A DNA stretch of 64,000 nucleotides from positions 62,001 to 126,000 of the forward strand of contig CAJNCI010000003.1 of NCBI GenBank assembly GCA_905221215.1. Reading direction: 5' to 3'. Position 1 is the stretch's first letter; each line of letters starts with the position of its first letter. The notes beneath the pieces are model-generated. The model worked only from the letters and a program-made list of their open reading frames with translations, had not been told where the DNA came from and made no database searches. The position numbers and the translations under genes were made by a program. Positions 38,501 to 47,835 of this stretch are shown piece by piece. Origin of the DNA: a bacterium (lineage in GTDB: Bacteria > Bacillota > Bacilli > Lactobacillales > Streptococcaceae).

Positions 38501-39155
38501 TGCGAACCAATTCACTATCACCAAAGATATCAAAGATTTCATCATCACCTGAGAAACCAAGAGCACGAACCAAGGTAGTAAATGGAATCTTACGAGTACG
38601 GTCGATACGAGTGTAGGCGATGTCTTTTGAGTCACTTTCAAGTTCCAACCAAGCTCCACGGTTAGGGATAACAGTTGACCCGTAGCCCACTTTACCGTTT
38701 TTATCAACTTTATCGTTAAAGTAAACACCTGGTGAGCGGACCAACTGAGATACGATGATACGTTCACCACCATTGATGATGAAAGTACCCATTTCAGTCA
38801 TGATTGGGAAATCACCAAAGAAAACTTCTTGGGTCTTGATTTCGCCTGTTTCTCTATTGATCAAGCGGAAGGTTACAAAAATTGGTGCTGAGTAGCTAGC
38901 ATCATGAATACGAGCTTCTTCTAGCGTGTATTTTGGTTCCTTGATTTCATATCCAACAAATTCCAACTCCATTGTGTCTGTGAAGTTTGAAATTGGCAAT
39001 ACATCTTCAAACACTTCCTTCAGACCGTGGTCTAGGAAATCTTTGAATGAGTCAGTTTGAATTTCAATCAAATTTGGTAAGTCAAGAACTTCTTTGATTC
39101 TTGAAAAACTACGACGGGTACGATGTTTCCCGTATTGAACGTCATGTCCTGCCAA
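35544..39155 (-). CDS. rpoB: DNA-directed RNA polymerase subunit beta (TTG start)
   Basis: A 1203-residue beta subunit. I place the start at TTG 39155: AAAGGAG lies seven bases upstream and the product then begins [16 protein letters not shown], the length I recall for pneumococcus. The longer ATG frame to 39194 has no ribosome binding site. The rifampicin pocket [27 protein letters not shown] (split here as SQFMDQHNP and [10 protein letters not shown]) carries wild-type Asp, His and Ser, so no classical resistance change is seen. The acidic Ala/Glu-rich C-terminal tail is typical of streptococci. Confidence 0.97.
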   Translation of the reverse strand: MAGHDVQYGKHRTRRSFSRIKEVLDLPNLIEIQTDSFKDFLDHGLKEVFEDVLPISNFTDTMELEFVGYEIKEPKYTLEEARIHDASYSAPIFVTFRLINRETGEIKTQEVFFGDFPIMTEMGTFIINGGERIIVSQLVRSPGVYFNDKVDKNGKVGYGSTVIPNRGAWLELESDSKDIAYTRIDRTRKIPFTTLVRALGFSGDDEIFDIFGDSELVRNTVEKDIHKNPMDSRTDEALKEIYERLRPGEPKTAESSRSLLVARFFDPRRYDLAAVGRYKINKKLNVKTRLLNQTIAEPLVDPETGEILVEAGTIMTRSVIESIESHLDGDLNKIVYIPNDAAVVTEPVVLQKFKVVAPTDPDRVVTIIGNANPDDKVRIVTPADILAEMSYFLNLAEGLGRVDDIDHLGNRRIRAVGELLANQVRLGLSRMERNVRERMSVQDNEVLTPQQIINIRPVTAAVKEFFGSSQLSQFMDQHNPLSELSHKRRLSALGPGGLTRDRAGYEVRDVHYTHYGRMCPIETPEGPNIGLINNLSSYGHLNKYGFVQTPYRKVDRETGVVTNEIVWLTADEEDEFTVAQANSRLNEDGTFAEKVVMGRHQGVNQEYPANVVDYMDVSPKQVVAVATACIPFLENDDSNRALMGANMQRQAVPLINPQAPYVGTGMEYQAAHDSGAAVIAQYDGKVTYADADKVEVRREDGSLDVYHIQKFRRSNSGTAYNQRTLVKVGDVVEKGDFIADGPSMENGEMALGQNPIVAYMTWEGYNFEDAVIMSERLVKDDVYTSVHLEEYESETRDTKLGPEEITREIPNVGEDALKDLDEMGIIRIGAEVKEGDILVGKVTPKGEKDLSAEERLLHAIFGDKSREVRDTSLRVPHGADGVVRDVKIFTRANGDELQSGVNMLVRVYIAQKRKIKVGDKMAGRHGNKGVVSRIVPVEDMPYLPDGTPVDIMLNPLGVPSRMNIGQVMELHLGMAARTLGIHIATPVFDGASSEDLWSTVKEAGMDSDAKTILYDGRTGEPFDNRVSVGVMYMIKLHHMVDDKLHARSVGPYSTVTQQPLGGKAQFGGQRFGEMEVWALEAYGASNVLQEILTYKSDDINGRLKAYEAITKGKPIPKPGVPESFRVLVKELQSLGLDMRVLDEDDQEVELRDLDEGMDEDVIHVDDLEKAREKAAQEAKAAFEAEEAEKATKAEATEEAAEEE

Positions 39156-39298
39156 GATGATTCTCCTTTGTAAATAAGTTCCAAGCCTTGTCAATCAGGC
39201 TTTTCTAATCGTCATATGGTTTTAAAAACCCTTATCACCGTGTCCCTTTGATAAATTTTCAGAATCTTTAAGTCTTTGTTACAAATACTCAAAATACT

Positions 39299-39403
39299 GA
39301 AAAAAAGCACAAAAAGAGCAGCTAAATCTGACTTTTTCAGAAGATTTAACTGCTGTGAGCCTTGTCTGGACAATATTTCAGACAAAACCTACGACAAATG
39401 ATT
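39299..39403 (-). ncRNA. Short terminated leader RNA upstream of rpoB
   Basis: A promoter at 39410-39438 starts a minus-strand transcript near 39403 that contains no ORF. It forms a first hairpin TTGTCTG/CAGACAA (39362-39385), then a 12-bp hairpin GCAGTTAAATCT/AGATTTAGCTGC (39318-39353) followed by TCTTTTTGTGCTTTTTTT. A perfect-looking intrinsic terminator between promoter and gene implies either an attenuator controlling rpoBC or a separate sRNA of about 105 nt. No clear second promoter for rpoB was found in 39195-39298. Confidence 0.65.
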
Positions 39404-39409
39404 ACTTAC

Positions 39410-39438
39410 ATTATACCTTATTTAGCTAGATTTTTCAA
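39410..39438 (-). promoter_or_regulatory. Promoter of the rpoB leader RNA
   Basis: Minus strand: TTGAAA (39438-39433), 17-nt spacer, TATAAT (39415-39410). It is near consensus and about 255 nt upstream of the rpoB start codon. Confidence 0.8.
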
Positions 39439-39579
39439 GGGTTTCTGTAGATTTTTGATAAATTTTTTTCCTATAAAAATTGAATTCAACTATTACTTTA
39501 CGAAGTTCATTTTCAGCCTAATTGCCCAAAAAGAATATAGTAAATTACGGTTATCCTATTTTATCTTAGCCCATTTTTC

Positions 39580-39608
39580 TTGACTTTACTTGGTTTTTCT
39601 TTTAATAT
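39580..39608 (+). promoter_or_regulatory. Promoter of the Mga-family regulator
   Basis: TTGACT (39580-39585), 17-nt spacer, TAATAT (39603-39608), with AAGGAGG and ATG at 39638 downstream. Confidence 0.7.
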
Positions 39609-39637
39609 ATATGTATAAATATATAAGGAGGTTTGTT

Positions 39638-41116
39638 ATGGATATTTTGCTTTCTGAAACAGAATTGAATTTGCTAATGTTACTGGAAGAACTAACCAAA
39701 CACCAGGATTGGATACAAGATTCATCTTTGTCAGAAAATCTGAATCTGTCAGCAGAAGAATTGCAAGAACACCTTTTTAAACTTGAGCAATTATTTCCTA
39801 ACCTCCTTATTCGATCAACAAAAGAAGGTATTCAGTTGCAGTTTGAAGCCCGAAATTCTTTAGACCCTAGGATTGCTATCTTTAAACAATCTGCAACCTA
39901 CTCTTTTTTGAACCAACTTTTTTTCAAGGACAACCAATCACTTGACCAAATATGTCAGGCACTTTCAGCTAATCCAGAGCAGATTAAGGAAATCATCCGT
40001 CGTCTAAACACACTCCTTCCCCAACACTATAATATCAACATCCAGCCTTCCCCTCTGAGCATGATGGGAACAGAAGAAGATATTCGCGCCTTTTATCTGG
40101 ACTACTTTAGCCAAAGTTACAGCTTTCTTGATTGGCCCTTTTCTTCTATTTCCGAAGAGTGTCTGACTGACTTGATTCAGCTATTTTTAAAGGCCCAACA
40201 AGTTTCACTCAACCTCAGCAGTCTACGGCAGATTAAATATACCCTAGCTATCAATCTGGAGCGTTTTAAGAGGAAACACTTTATTGAAAATCCTACTCCC
40301 CTTTTAACCAGTCACTACAGCTCTCTCATGCAAATTCCGCAGTTTGAACAAGATATCAAAAAGCTGGCTAAAAAACTCCATTTTGAACCTACAAAGGAAA
40401 CACTGGAACAGCTATTTTCAACCCCAGTAAAGTCTCCTCAAATAACAAATAAACCTAGTAATGGAGCCTTAGGAGACATTCATCAGATTCAAAAATCCTA
40501 CCGTTTATTGAGTCAAATCTTAGAAGAGTTAGCTAAAGAATTTCACCTACAGATTGAAAATCGAGAGGAATTGATTTGGCTCCTACACTACACTGCCCAA
40601 TCTGATTTCTTCCATCTACTCAGTGACCAGTCTCTTGACAAACAAAAATCTCAGATTTTAAGCAATTATCAGGTAGAATTTCCAAAACTATTTGAAATAA
40701 GTCAACAGAAATTCAGGTCTTATCTGACTGAAATGGGGCTAGAAAATCACCCAAGTAAGCTACAAGAGCTAGTTTATGCCTTTTCTATCCAAGGACAACG
40801 CATTTTAGTCCAATTACTTCAAAAACTTCCCAAAATTCGTGTTTTGGTCATTAGTCATCTAGATAGTGAGCACGCACAAAACCTAATTGACACCCTTTCT
40901 CACTACGGTAACAATCTCTATCTATTTGACCCTTGGGAAAAGTCCAGTATCTCTTCCTCGATCTTCAATCAAATTCCGCACGATATTGTGATTACCACCT
41001 TCCCTGTTTCCAACTGTCCGAAACCCATTATTTGTAGTCGGAATCTTTCTACTGCAGAACTATTTCACCACCTCCACCTTTTGGGTTCACAAATTCATAA
41101 AGAAAGACTAGCTTAG
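39638..41116 (+). CDS. Mga-family transcriptional regulator
   Basis: A 492-residue protein starting at ATG 39638 behind a full AAGGAGG; the frame upstream to 39590 spans the -10 region and is not used. Two N-terminal helix-turn-helix regions (about residues 5-60 and 100-135) are followed by the Mga core (LSMMGTEEDIRAFYLDYFSQSY, near 145-165) and PRD-like helices. The C-terminal EIIB-like segment begins near 395 (KIRVLVISHLDSEHAQ). Layout and length match MgaSpn and other Mga/AtxA-type global virulence regulators. It points at spuA, 115 bp downstream with its own promoter. Control of spuA is possible but unproven. Confidence 0.85.
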   Translation: MDILLSETELNLLMLLEELTKHQDWIQDSSLSENLNLSAEELQEHLFKLEQLFPNLLIRSTKEGIQLQFEARNSLDPRIAIFKQSATYSFLNQLFFKDNQSLDQICQALSANPEQIKEIIRRLNTLLPQHYNINIQPSPLSMMGTEEDIRAFYLDYFSQSYSFLDWPFSSISEECLTDLIQLFLKAQQVSLNLSSLRQIKYTLAINLERFKRKHFIENPTPLLTSHYSSLMQIPQFEQDIKKLAKKLHFEPTKETLEQLFSTPVKSPQITNKPSNGALGDIHQIQKSYRLLSQILEELAKEFHLQIENREELIWLLHYTAQSDFFHLLSDQSLDKQKSQILSNYQVEFPKLFEISQQKFRSYLTEMGLENHPSKLQELVYAFSIQGQRILVQLLQKLPKIRVLVISHLDSEHAQNLIDTLSHYGNNLYLFDPWEKSSISSSIFNQIPHDIVITTFPVSNCPKPIICSRNLSTAELFHHLHLLGSQIHKERLA

Positions 41117-41150
41117 TCGTAACAGAAAACCTGTTGCGATTTTTCTTTTA
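41117..41150 (+). terminator. Terminator after the Mga-family gene
   Basis: TCGTAACAG-AAAAC-CTGTTGCGA followed by TTTTTCTTTT: a 9-bp stem with one G-U pair starting right after the stop. Confidence 0.8.
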
Positions 41151-41161
41151 GTTTAATTTTA

Positions 41162-41199
41162 AGAAAACGCTTGCATATTGTTTTACTACATGCTATACT
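41162..41199 (+). promoter_or_regulatory. spuA promoter overlapped by a cre site
   Basis: TTGCAT (41171-41176), 17 nt, TGC-TATACT (41194-41199). AGAAAACGCTTGCA (41162-41175) fits the CcpA cre pattern with one mismatch and overlaps the -35, as expected for catabolite repression of a glycan-degrading enzyme. Confidence 0.7.
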
Positions 41200-41230
41200 G
41201 ATATAGAAATTTATTGATTGGAGAATCATT

Positions 41231-44200
41231 ATGAGAAAAACACCAGCTCAAACTGAGAAAAAAATGGTTTACAGCATCCGTTCCCTCAAAAATGGAACTG
41301 GTTCTGTCCTTATCGGAGCAAGTCTTGTCCTACTTGCTATGGCTACACCAACTATCTCAGCCAACGAAAATACACCAACCACTAACGCAAGTAATAGTGA
41401 AACTACTACTGCCCTTACTCAACCTCTTACTGATGCAACAAACATCGCTGGCAAGAACGAAAGCGATTTTTCTTCAACTGACAATGCAAACGCTTCCCTA
41501 GAGAAAAAAGAAGAAAAACCTGCAACAGAGCCAACAACTCCTGCTGCAAGCCCAACTAATCCAGCACCACAAACTGGGCAAGATCGTTCAAGTGAGCCGA
41601 CTACTTCTACTAGTCCAGCAACGACTGAAACTAAGGCAGAAGAGCCCATCGAAGACAACTACTTCCGTATCCACGTCAAAAAACTTCCTGAAGAAAACAA
41701 GGATGCTCAAGGACTATGGACTTGGGACGATGTTGAAAAACCTTCTGAAAACTGGCCTAACGGAGCCCTGTCCTTTAAGGATGCCAAAAAAGATGACTAC
41801 GGCTACTACCTAGATGTCAAATTAAAGGGAGAACAAGCCAAGAAAATTAGCTTCCTCATCAACAATACAGCTGGAAAAAATCTGACCGGCGATAAATCGG
41901 TAGAAAAACTGGCACCAAAGATGAATGAGGCTTGGTTGGACCAAGATCACAAGGTTTTCTCTTACGAGCCACAACCTGCAGGAACTATTCGCGTCAACTA
42001 CTACCGTACAGATGGCAACTATGACAAGAAATCTCTCTGGTACTGGGGAGATGTGAAAAATCCAAGTAGCGCTCAATGGCCTGACGGAACAGACTTTACA
42101 GCTACAGGCAAATATGGTCGCTATATCGATATTCCTCTTAAGGATGCCGCCAAAGAATTTGGATTTTTGTTACTAGATGAGAGCAAAAAAGGAGACGACG
42201 TGAAAATCCGTAAAGAAGATTATAAATTTACAGATTTGAAAAATCATAGCCAAATTTTCCTAAAAGATGATGACGAAACCATCTACACCAACCCCTACTA
42301 TGTGCACGATATCCGCATGACAGGAGCCCAACATGTAGGAACTTCTAGCATTGAAAGTAGTTTTTCAACACTGGTCGGTGCCAAAAAAGAAGATATTCTC
42401 AAGCACTCCAACATCACTAATCACCTAGGAAACAAGGTAACTATCACCGATGTTGCAATCGATGAAGCTGGTAAGAAAGTGACCTACAGCGGAGATTTCT
42501 CTGACACAAAACATCCATATACTGTTAGCTACAATTCCGACCAATTCACTACCAAAACAAGCTGGCGCCTTAAAGATGAGACTTACAGCTATGATGGCAA
42601 ACTGGGAGCTGACCTAAAAGAAGAAGGAAAACAAGTTGATTTGACCATCTGGTCACCAAGTGCTGATAAGGTTTCTGTTGTTGTCTACGACAAGAATGAT
42701 CCTGAAAAAGTGGTTGGAACTGTCGCTCTTGAAAAAGGGGAAAGAGGAACTTGGAAACAAACTCTAGATAGCACAAACAAATTAGGAATCACAGATTTCA
42801 CTGGCTACTATTATCAATACCAAATCGAGCGTCAGGGTAAAACTGTTCTTGCACTCGATCCTTACGCTAAATCTCTCGCTGCTTGGAATAGTGACGATGC
42901 CAAGATCGACGATGCCCATAAAGTGGCTAAAGCTGCCTTTGTAGATCCAGCCAAACTAGGACCTCAAGACTTGACTTACGGTAAGATTCACAACTTCAAG
43001 ACTCGTGAAGATGCCGTTATCTACGAAGCTCATGTGCGTGACTTCACTTCAGATCCTGCCATTGCAAAAGACTTGACCAAACCATTTGGTACCTTTGAAG
43101 CCTTTATCGAAAAACTAGACTACCTCAAAGACTTGGGTGTAACCCACATCCAGCTCCTTCCAGTCTTGTCTTACTATTTTGTCAATGAATTGAAAAATCA
43201 TGAACGCTTGTCTGACTATGTTTCAAGCAACAGCAACTACAACTGGGGATATGACCCTCAGAACTACTTCTCCTTGACTGGTATGTACTCAAGCGATCCT
43301 AAGAATCCAGAAAAACGAATCGCAGAATTTAAAAACCTCATCAACGAAATCCACAAACGTGGCATGGGAGCTATCTTAGATGTCGTTTATAACCACACAG
43401 CCAAAGTCAATATCTTTGAAGATTTAGAACCAAACTACTACCACTTTATGGATGCTGATGGAACACCTCGAACTAGCTTTGGTGGTGGACGCTTGGGGAC
43501 AACCCACCATATGACCAAACGTCTCCTAGTTGACTCTATCAAATATCTGGTTGATACTTACAAAGTGGATGGATTCCGCTTCGATATGATGGGAGACCAT
43601 GACGCCGCTTCTATCGAAGAAGCTTACAAGGCTGCACGCGCCCTCAATCCAAACCTCATCATGCTGGGTGAAGGTTGGAGAACCTATGCTGGTGATGAAA
43701 ATATGCCTACTAGAGCTGCTGACCAAGATTGGATGAAACACACCGATACTGTCGCTGTATTTTCAGATGACATCCGTAACAATCTTAAATCAGGATATCC
43801 AAACGAAGGTCAACCTGCCTTTATCACAGGTGGCAAGCGTGATGTCAACACCATCTTTAAAAATCTGATTGCTCAACCAACTAACTTTGAAGCAGATAGC
43901 CCTGGAGATGTCATCCAATACATCGCAGCCCATGATAACTTGACCCTCTTTGATATCATTGCCCAGTCTATCAAAAAAGACCCAAGCAAGGCTGAGAACT
44001 ATGCTGAAATCCATCGTCGTTTGCGACTTGGAAACCTCATGGTCTTGACAGCTCAAGGAACTCCATTTATCCACTCTGGTCAGGAATACGGACGTACCAA
44101 ACAATTCCGTGACCCGGCCTACAAGACTCCAGTCGCAGAGGATAAGGTTCCAAACAAATCTCACTTATTGCGTGATAAGGACGGCAATCCATTTGACTAT

Positions 44201-45388
44201 CCTTACTTCATCCATGACTCTTACGATTCTAGCGATGCTATCAATAAGTTTGACTGGACTAAGGCCACAGATAGTAAAGCTTATCCTGAAAATGTCAAGA
44301 GTCGTGACTATATGAAAGGGTTGATTGCCCTTCGTCAATCTACAGATGCCTTCCGACTTAAGAGCATCCAAGATATCAAAGATCGTGTCCGCCTCATCAC
44401 TGTCCCAGGCCAAAATGGTGTGGAAAAAGAAGATGTAGTGATTGGCTACCAAATCACTGCTCCAAACGGAGATATCTACGCAGTCTTTGTCAATGCGGAC
44501 GAAAAAGCTCGCGAATTTAACTTGGGAACTGCCTTTGCCCACCTCAGAAATGCTGAAGTTTTGGCAGATGAAAACCAAGCAGGACCAGTCGGAATTGCCA
44601 ACCCGAAAGGACTTGAATGGACTGAAAAAGGATTGAAATTAAATGCCCTTACAGCTACTGTTCTTCGAGTTTCTCAAGGTGGAGCCATCGTTGCCCCAGC
44701 TGTAGAAGAAAAACCAGAATTTGATCTTTCTAGCTTAAAACAAGAGCAAGGTCAAAATAACGGCCAAGACAATACTCCAAACCGAGTCGTCAAACCGGAA
44801 CATCAAACCCCAGCTCCACAAACTAAACCTGATTCTACAAAACCAGATACAAAAGTAGCGGATGCGGATCATAAACCTAGCCAAGCTACAACTGATTCAC
44901 AAGCTGAAAAAACACATACGGACAATAATACTCAATCACTTCCATCTACATCTACACAAACTATTGTCACTTCCTATACTCCAGCTTATACAAATAAAAA
45001 ACCAGAAACTCCAAATCAGACAACTAAAACTAGTTGGAAACAAGAAAATGGCATCTGGTATTTCTATAAAGCAGACGGTTCTCTAGCTACTGGATGGGTA
45101 AAAGATGGAGATACTTGGTACTATCTAAAAGATGATGGCTCTATGGTAACTGGTTGGGTCAAAGATGGCAATGTTTGGTACTTCCTAAATAGTAACGGCT
45201 CTATGTCAACTGGATGGGTAAAAGATGGAGATACTTGGTACTATCTAGATCCATCAGGAGCTATGAAAGAAAATCAATGGTTTGAAGTTTCTGGCAAATG
45301 GTACTATGTTGATTCATCAGGTAAACTTGCCGTTAATACAAGAGTTGAAGGCTATTTGGTCAATGAAAACGGTGAATGGGTTAGCTAA
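41231..45388 (+). CDS. spuA: Surface pullulanase SpuA with choline-binding C-terminus
   Basis: A 1385-residue secreted alpha-glucan debranching enzyme (GH13). Order: YSIRSLKNGTGSVLIG-type YSIRK/GS signal in residues 14-45; Ser/Thr/Pro-rich linker to about 140; two CBM41 glycogen-binding modules at about 145-250 and 255-355; N-terminal pullulanase domains to about 590; catalytic barrel about 595-1040 with nucleophile D785 (GFRFDMMGD), acid/base E814 (LGEGWRT) and D902 (AAHDNLTLFD). A Pro/Gln-rich linker follows. From about 1268, four to five choline-binding repeats (TGWVKDGDTWYYL) end the protein. The pneumococcal SpuA I know ends in an LPXTG anchor instead; that anchor is found as a fossil downstream. 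Confidence 0.95.
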   Translation: MRKTPAQTEKKMVYSIRSLKNGTGSVLIGASLVLLAMATPTISANENTPTTNASNSETTTALTQPLTDATNIAGKNESDFSSTDNANASLEKKEEKPATEPTTPAASPTNPAPQTGQDRSSEPTTSTSPATTETKAEEPIEDNYFRIHVKKLPEENKDAQGLWTWDDVEKPSENWPNGALSFKDAKKDDYGYYLDVKLKGEQAKKISFLINNTAGKNLTGDKSVEKLAPKMNEAWLDQDHKVFSYEPQPAGTIRVNYYRTDGNYDKKSLWYWGDVKNPSSAQWPDGTDFTATGKYGRYIDIPLKDAAKEFGFLLLDESKKGDDVKIRKEDYKFTDLKNHSQIFLKDDDETIYTNPYYVHDIRMTGAQHVGTSSIESSFSTLVGAKKEDILKHSNITNHLGNKVTITDVAIDEAGKKVTYSGDFSDTKHPYTVSYNSDQFTTKTSWRLKDETYSYDGKLGADLKEEGKQVDLTIWSPSADKVSVVVYDKNDPEKVVGTVALEKGERGTWKQTLDSTNKLGITDFTGYYYQYQIERQGKTVLALDPYAKSLAAWNSDDAKIDDAHKVAKAAFVDPAKLGPQDLTYGKIHNFKTREDAVIYEAHVRDFTSDPAIAKDLTKPFGTFEAFIEKLDYLKDLGVTHIQLLPVLSYYFVNELKNHERLSDYVSSNSNYNWGYDPQNYFSLTGMYSSDPKNPEKRIAEFKNLINEIHKRGMGAILDVVYNHTAKVNIFEDLEPNYYHFMDADGTPRTSFGGGRLGTTHHMTKRLLVDSIKYLVDTYKVDGFRFDMMGDHDAASIEEAYKAARALNPNLIMLGEGWRTYAGDENMPTRAADQDWMKHTDTVAVFSDDIRNNLKSGYPNEGQPAFITGGKRDVNTIFKNLIAQPTNFEADSPGDVIQYIAAHDNLTLFDIIAQSIKKDPSKAENYAEIHRRLRLGNLMVLTAQGTPFIHSGQEYGRTKQFRDPAYKTPVAEDKVPNKSHLLRDKDGNPFDYPYFIHDSYDSSDAINKFDWTKATDSKAYPENVKSRDYMKGLIALRQSTDAFRLKSIQDIKDRVRLITVPGQNGVEKEDVVIGYQITAPNGDIYAVFVNADEKAREFNLGTAFAHLRNAEVLADENQAGPVGIANPKGLEWTEKGLKLNALTATVLRVSQGGAIVAPAVEEKPEFDLSSLKQEQGQNNGQDNTPNRVVKPEHQTPAPQTKPDSTKPDTKVADADHKPSQATTDSQAEKTHTDNNTQSLPSTSTQTIVTSYTPAYTNKKPETPNQTTKTSWKQENGIWYFYKADGSLATGWVKDGDTWYYLKDDGSMVTGWVKDGNVWYFLNSNGSMSTGWVKDGDTWYYLDPSGAMKENQWFEVSGKWYYVDSSGKLAVNTRVEGYLVNENGEWVS
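45089..45300 (+). repeat. Choline-binding repeat DNA
   Basis: About 60-bp units. A 39-bp stretch beginning ACTGGATGGGTAAAAGATGG occurs identically at 45089-45127 and 45209-45247, exactly 120 bp (two units) apart. Near identity indicates recent duplication or gene conversion among choline-binding proteins. Confidence 0.85.
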
Positions 45389-45430
45389 AATTGCTACTAT
45401 ATAACCTTTGCATAGCTAGATATAACTAAT

Positions 45431-45534
45431 CCAAATACAGGAAGCTCAATGATCACAAACTCCTGTTTGCAGGAATCAGCATTCTTGCCCTTCTAGGTCT
45501 CGGGTTCTTGCTAAAAAACAAAAAAGAGAACTAA
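45431..45534 (+). pseudogene. Fossil LPXTG sorting signal of spuA
   Basis: 43 bp after the SpuA stop, one frame reads PNTGSS. After a one-base shift the next frame reads HKLLFAGISILALLGLGFLL then KNKKEN and a stop (45532-45534). That is a complete sortase signal: motif, hydrophobic helix and basic tail. It has no start and is out of frame with itself, so it is a remnant left when the choline-binding tail was acquired. Confidence 0.85.
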
Positions 45535-45552
45535 AATAGCCCTCCTATAGAA

Positions 45553-45590
45553 CAATCCCCCAAGCCTTGACGCTCGGGGGATTGATTTTT
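45553..45590 (+). terminator. Terminator downstream of spuA
   Basis: CAATCCCCC, 14-nt loop, GGGGGATTG, then ATTTTT. It lies between the convergent spuA and ABC operon and may act in both directions. Confidence 0.75.
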
Positions 45591-45609
45591 GACCTGATAA
45601 GCCTATCTA

Positions 45610-46374
45610 TCAAATCATATATTCCACACTATAGGTCGCATCCGAAAGAATTCGTGCCAAAAATTGCTTGGTTCGTTCTTCCTGTGGGCGACTAAAGAAA
45701 TCATGGGCATTATTTTCTTCAACAATTTTCCCGCCATCCATAAAAATGACATGGTTGGCTACATCTCTGGCAAAGCCCATCTCATGAGTCACTACTACCA
45801 TAGTAACCCCTTCTTTAGCTAACTGTTTTAAAACATCTAAAACATCTCCTACCAACTCTGGATCCAAGGCAGATGTTGGCTCATCCAATAAAATGACCTC
45901 TAGTTTCACAGCGATGGCACGCGCAATACCGATTCGTTGTTGCTGACCTCCAGAAAGCTGAGAGGGGTAGTAATCCTTATAAGCTAGTAAACCAACTTTT
46001 TCTAAGGCAGCTTCCGCACGTTTGGTTGCTTCTTCCTTAGGAATTTTCCGAGCAATCACCAGACCTTCTAAAATATTTTCCAAGGCTGTTTTATTGGCAA
46101 ATAAATTATAATGTTGAAAAACAAAGGCGGTCTTCTGGCGAATTTCTAAAATATCTTTTTTAGTCAGTTTGCCAAGATCATAGTCTTTATCAGCAAGCTT
46201 CAAAGAACCACTATCAGCTTTTTCCAAATGATTGAGACATCTGAGAAAAGTCGTTTTACCTGATCCAGATGGTCCCAAGATTACAACCACATCCCCTTGG
46301 TTGACTTTGAGATTAACATCTTCTAGGACTTGTCTGTCTCCAAATTTTTTTGCAACATGTTCTACTTGTAACAT
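45610..46374 (-). CDS. Amino-acid-type ABC transporter ATP-binding protein
   Basis: A 254-residue ABC ATPase and last gene of a seven-gene operon. Walker [10 protein letters not shown] is near residue 34, Q-loop VFQHYNLF near 88, signature LSGGQQQR near 142, Walker [13 protein letters not shown] near 163, and switch VVTHEMGF near 195. It falls in the polar amino acid (HisP/GlnQ/TcyC) subfamily, as do the two permeases and the receptor upstream. The substrate is not known; the linked methyltransferase-like proteins suggest a methylated or sulfur-containing amino acid. Confidence 0.92.
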   Translation of the reverse strand: MLQVEHVAKKFGDRQVLEDVNLKVNQGDVVVILGPSGSGKTTFLRCLNHLEKADSGSLKLADKDYDLGKLTKKDILEIRQKTAFVFQHYNLFANKTALENILEGLVIARKIPKEEATKRAEAALEKVGLLAYKDYYPSQLSGGQQQRIGIARAIAVKLEVILLDEPTSALDPELVGDVLDVLKQLAKEGVTMVVVTHEMGFARDVANHVIFMDGGKIVEENNAHDFFSRPQEERTKQFLARILSDATYSVEYMI

Positions 46375-46383
46375 TGTCTCCTC

Positions 46384-47106
46384 CTATGCTAAACCTGTAC
46401 TGGGCGCTACTTGTCCCTTTTCTCTTTGAATATAGCGTTTCTCTAAGATTGAAAAGCCCCATTGAATCAATCCACAAATAAGAATATACTGTATAAAGAT
46501 CACAAAATAGGATTCAAAATACTGATAACCATAAGAGGCTTCAACACGGGCAATGGCTGTAATATCCTTAATGGTCATCACAAAGACCAAAGAGGTTCCT
46601 TTTACAATATTGATGACTAGATTAGCTAGATTGGGCAGCGCCGACCGCAAGGCCTGTGGAAAAACAATCCTCACATAAGCCTGACTAGTGGTTAAACCAA
46701 TTGCTTGCGCTGCTTCTAATTGTCCCTTATCCACAGTCAAAATAGCCGAACGTAAGATTTCTGATAAACTACCTGTTGTCATCAAGCTATAGATAATAAA
46801 AGCATAATAGATAGGATTGAGTTTAAAGATATCAACATCACTTCCTATGCTTTTAAGAAATTGATTGAGCAAACTCGGAAACAAACTATAAAAGAAAAGA
46901 ATCAGCAAAATCGGAGGTGTCGCTCTTATAAAAGCTAGATACACGAGGGAGAAGGTTCGAACACCTTTGACTTTGTATATTTGCCCCAGCGCTAAAAACA
47001 AGGCGGGTAGAAAACTTAAAACCATGACTACAATCATGATAATCAAGGTAGTCGGTACTCCTTTTAAGGTCTCTAAAAAGGTTTTTGCAATATAGTCCAA
47101 ATCCAT
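46384..47106 (-). CDS. Amino-acid-type ABC transporter permease
   Basis: A 240-residue HisM/GlnP-family inner-membrane permease with about five helices. The EAA loop EAAQAIGLTTSQAYVRIVFPQ (near residues 135-155) contacts the ATPase. It is 9 bp upstream of the ATPase gene and 3 bp after the other permease gene. The two permeases differ in sequence and so form a heterodimeric channel. Confidence 0.9.
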   Translation of the reverse strand: MDLDYIAKTFLETLKGVPTTLIIMIVVMVLSFLPALFLALGQIYKVKGVRTFSLVYLAFIRATPPILLILFFYSLFPSLLNQFLKSIGSDVDIFKLNPIYYAFIIYSLMTTGSLSEILRSAILTVDKGQLEAAQAIGLTTSQAYVRIVFPQALRSALPNLANLVINIVKGTSLVFVMTIKDITAIARVEASYGYQYFESYFVIFIQYILICGLIQWGFSILEKRYIQREKGQVAPSTGLA

Positions 47107-47109
47107 ATC

Positions 47110-47802
47110 CTATCTCCCTTTCGTTTCCAATGATTTTTCTAACAAGCGACTCAAGAAGGAAACAGCCAAGGCCACACCCCAATAAAGAATGGCAACTGCT
47201 GTATAGGTTTCAAGAGAATAATTCCCCAAATTACGACTGATTAAGAGATTCCCAGCCCCCATGACATCTACAAAACCAATCGTATAGGCTAGGGCAGCAT
47301 CCCGCATCAAATTTAGAATGGCCGTCGTCATATTTGGAAGAGCCACTTGAAAGGCCTGAGGAAAAATGATTCTCCAAAATGTCTGACTAGGTGTCAGACC
47401 AATACTGACTCCAGCCTCCATCTGACCTTTTGGAATTGCCTGATAGGAAGCCTTAAACACTTCTGCAATGATAGCTGCAAATAGCAAGACCATGGTGAAT
47501 AAGACGAAGACCGTTTTAGACCAGTTGTTGATATCTAAATTTAGCCACCATTTTAAAAATTCAGGTAAACCATAAAAAACAAGGAATAGTAAAACAATAG
47601 GTGGAGTACAGCGAAGAGTGAAAATATAGCCCTTGGAAAGACCTGCAAAAGTCTTGTCTTCTCCCACTTGAGCCCAAGCCAGTAAGCCACCGAAAAGGGA
47701 ACCAAGGATTGTAGTAAAAAAGAGAATGGACAAGGTCATAGGAAGAGCCTGCCATAAGGTTGGTAAAAATTGGAACACTCTTGAAAAATCATATGAAACC
47801 AT
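47110..47802 (-). CDS. Amino-acid-type ABC transporter permease
   Basis: A 230-residue permease and partner of the 240-residue one. The EAA loop is EAGVSIGLTPSQTFWRIIFPQ near residues 130-150, with five predicted helices. It lies 33 bp downstream of the receptor gene. The family handles polar amino acids, cystine and related solutes. Confidence 0.9.
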   Translation of the reverse strand: MVSYDFSRVFQFLPTLWQALPMTLSILFFTTILGSLFGGLLAWAQVGEDKTFAGLSKGYIFTLRCTPPIVLLFLVFYGLPEFLKWWLNLDINNWSKTVFVLFTMVLLFAAIIAEVFKASYQAIPKGQMEAGVSIGLTPSQTFWRIIFPQAFQVALPNMTTAILNLMRDAALAYTIGFVDVMGAGNLLISRNLGNYSLETYTAVAILYWGVALAVSFLSRLLEKSLETKGR

Positions 47803-47835
47803 GTAAACCTCTTTCTAACATGCCTGATTGCTCAT

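Noticed and set aside
39156..39194. ATG start for rpoB 13 codons upstream
   Set aside because: No ribosome binding site, while TTG 39155 has AAAGGAG at ideal spacing and gives the expected N-terminus and 1203 residues.
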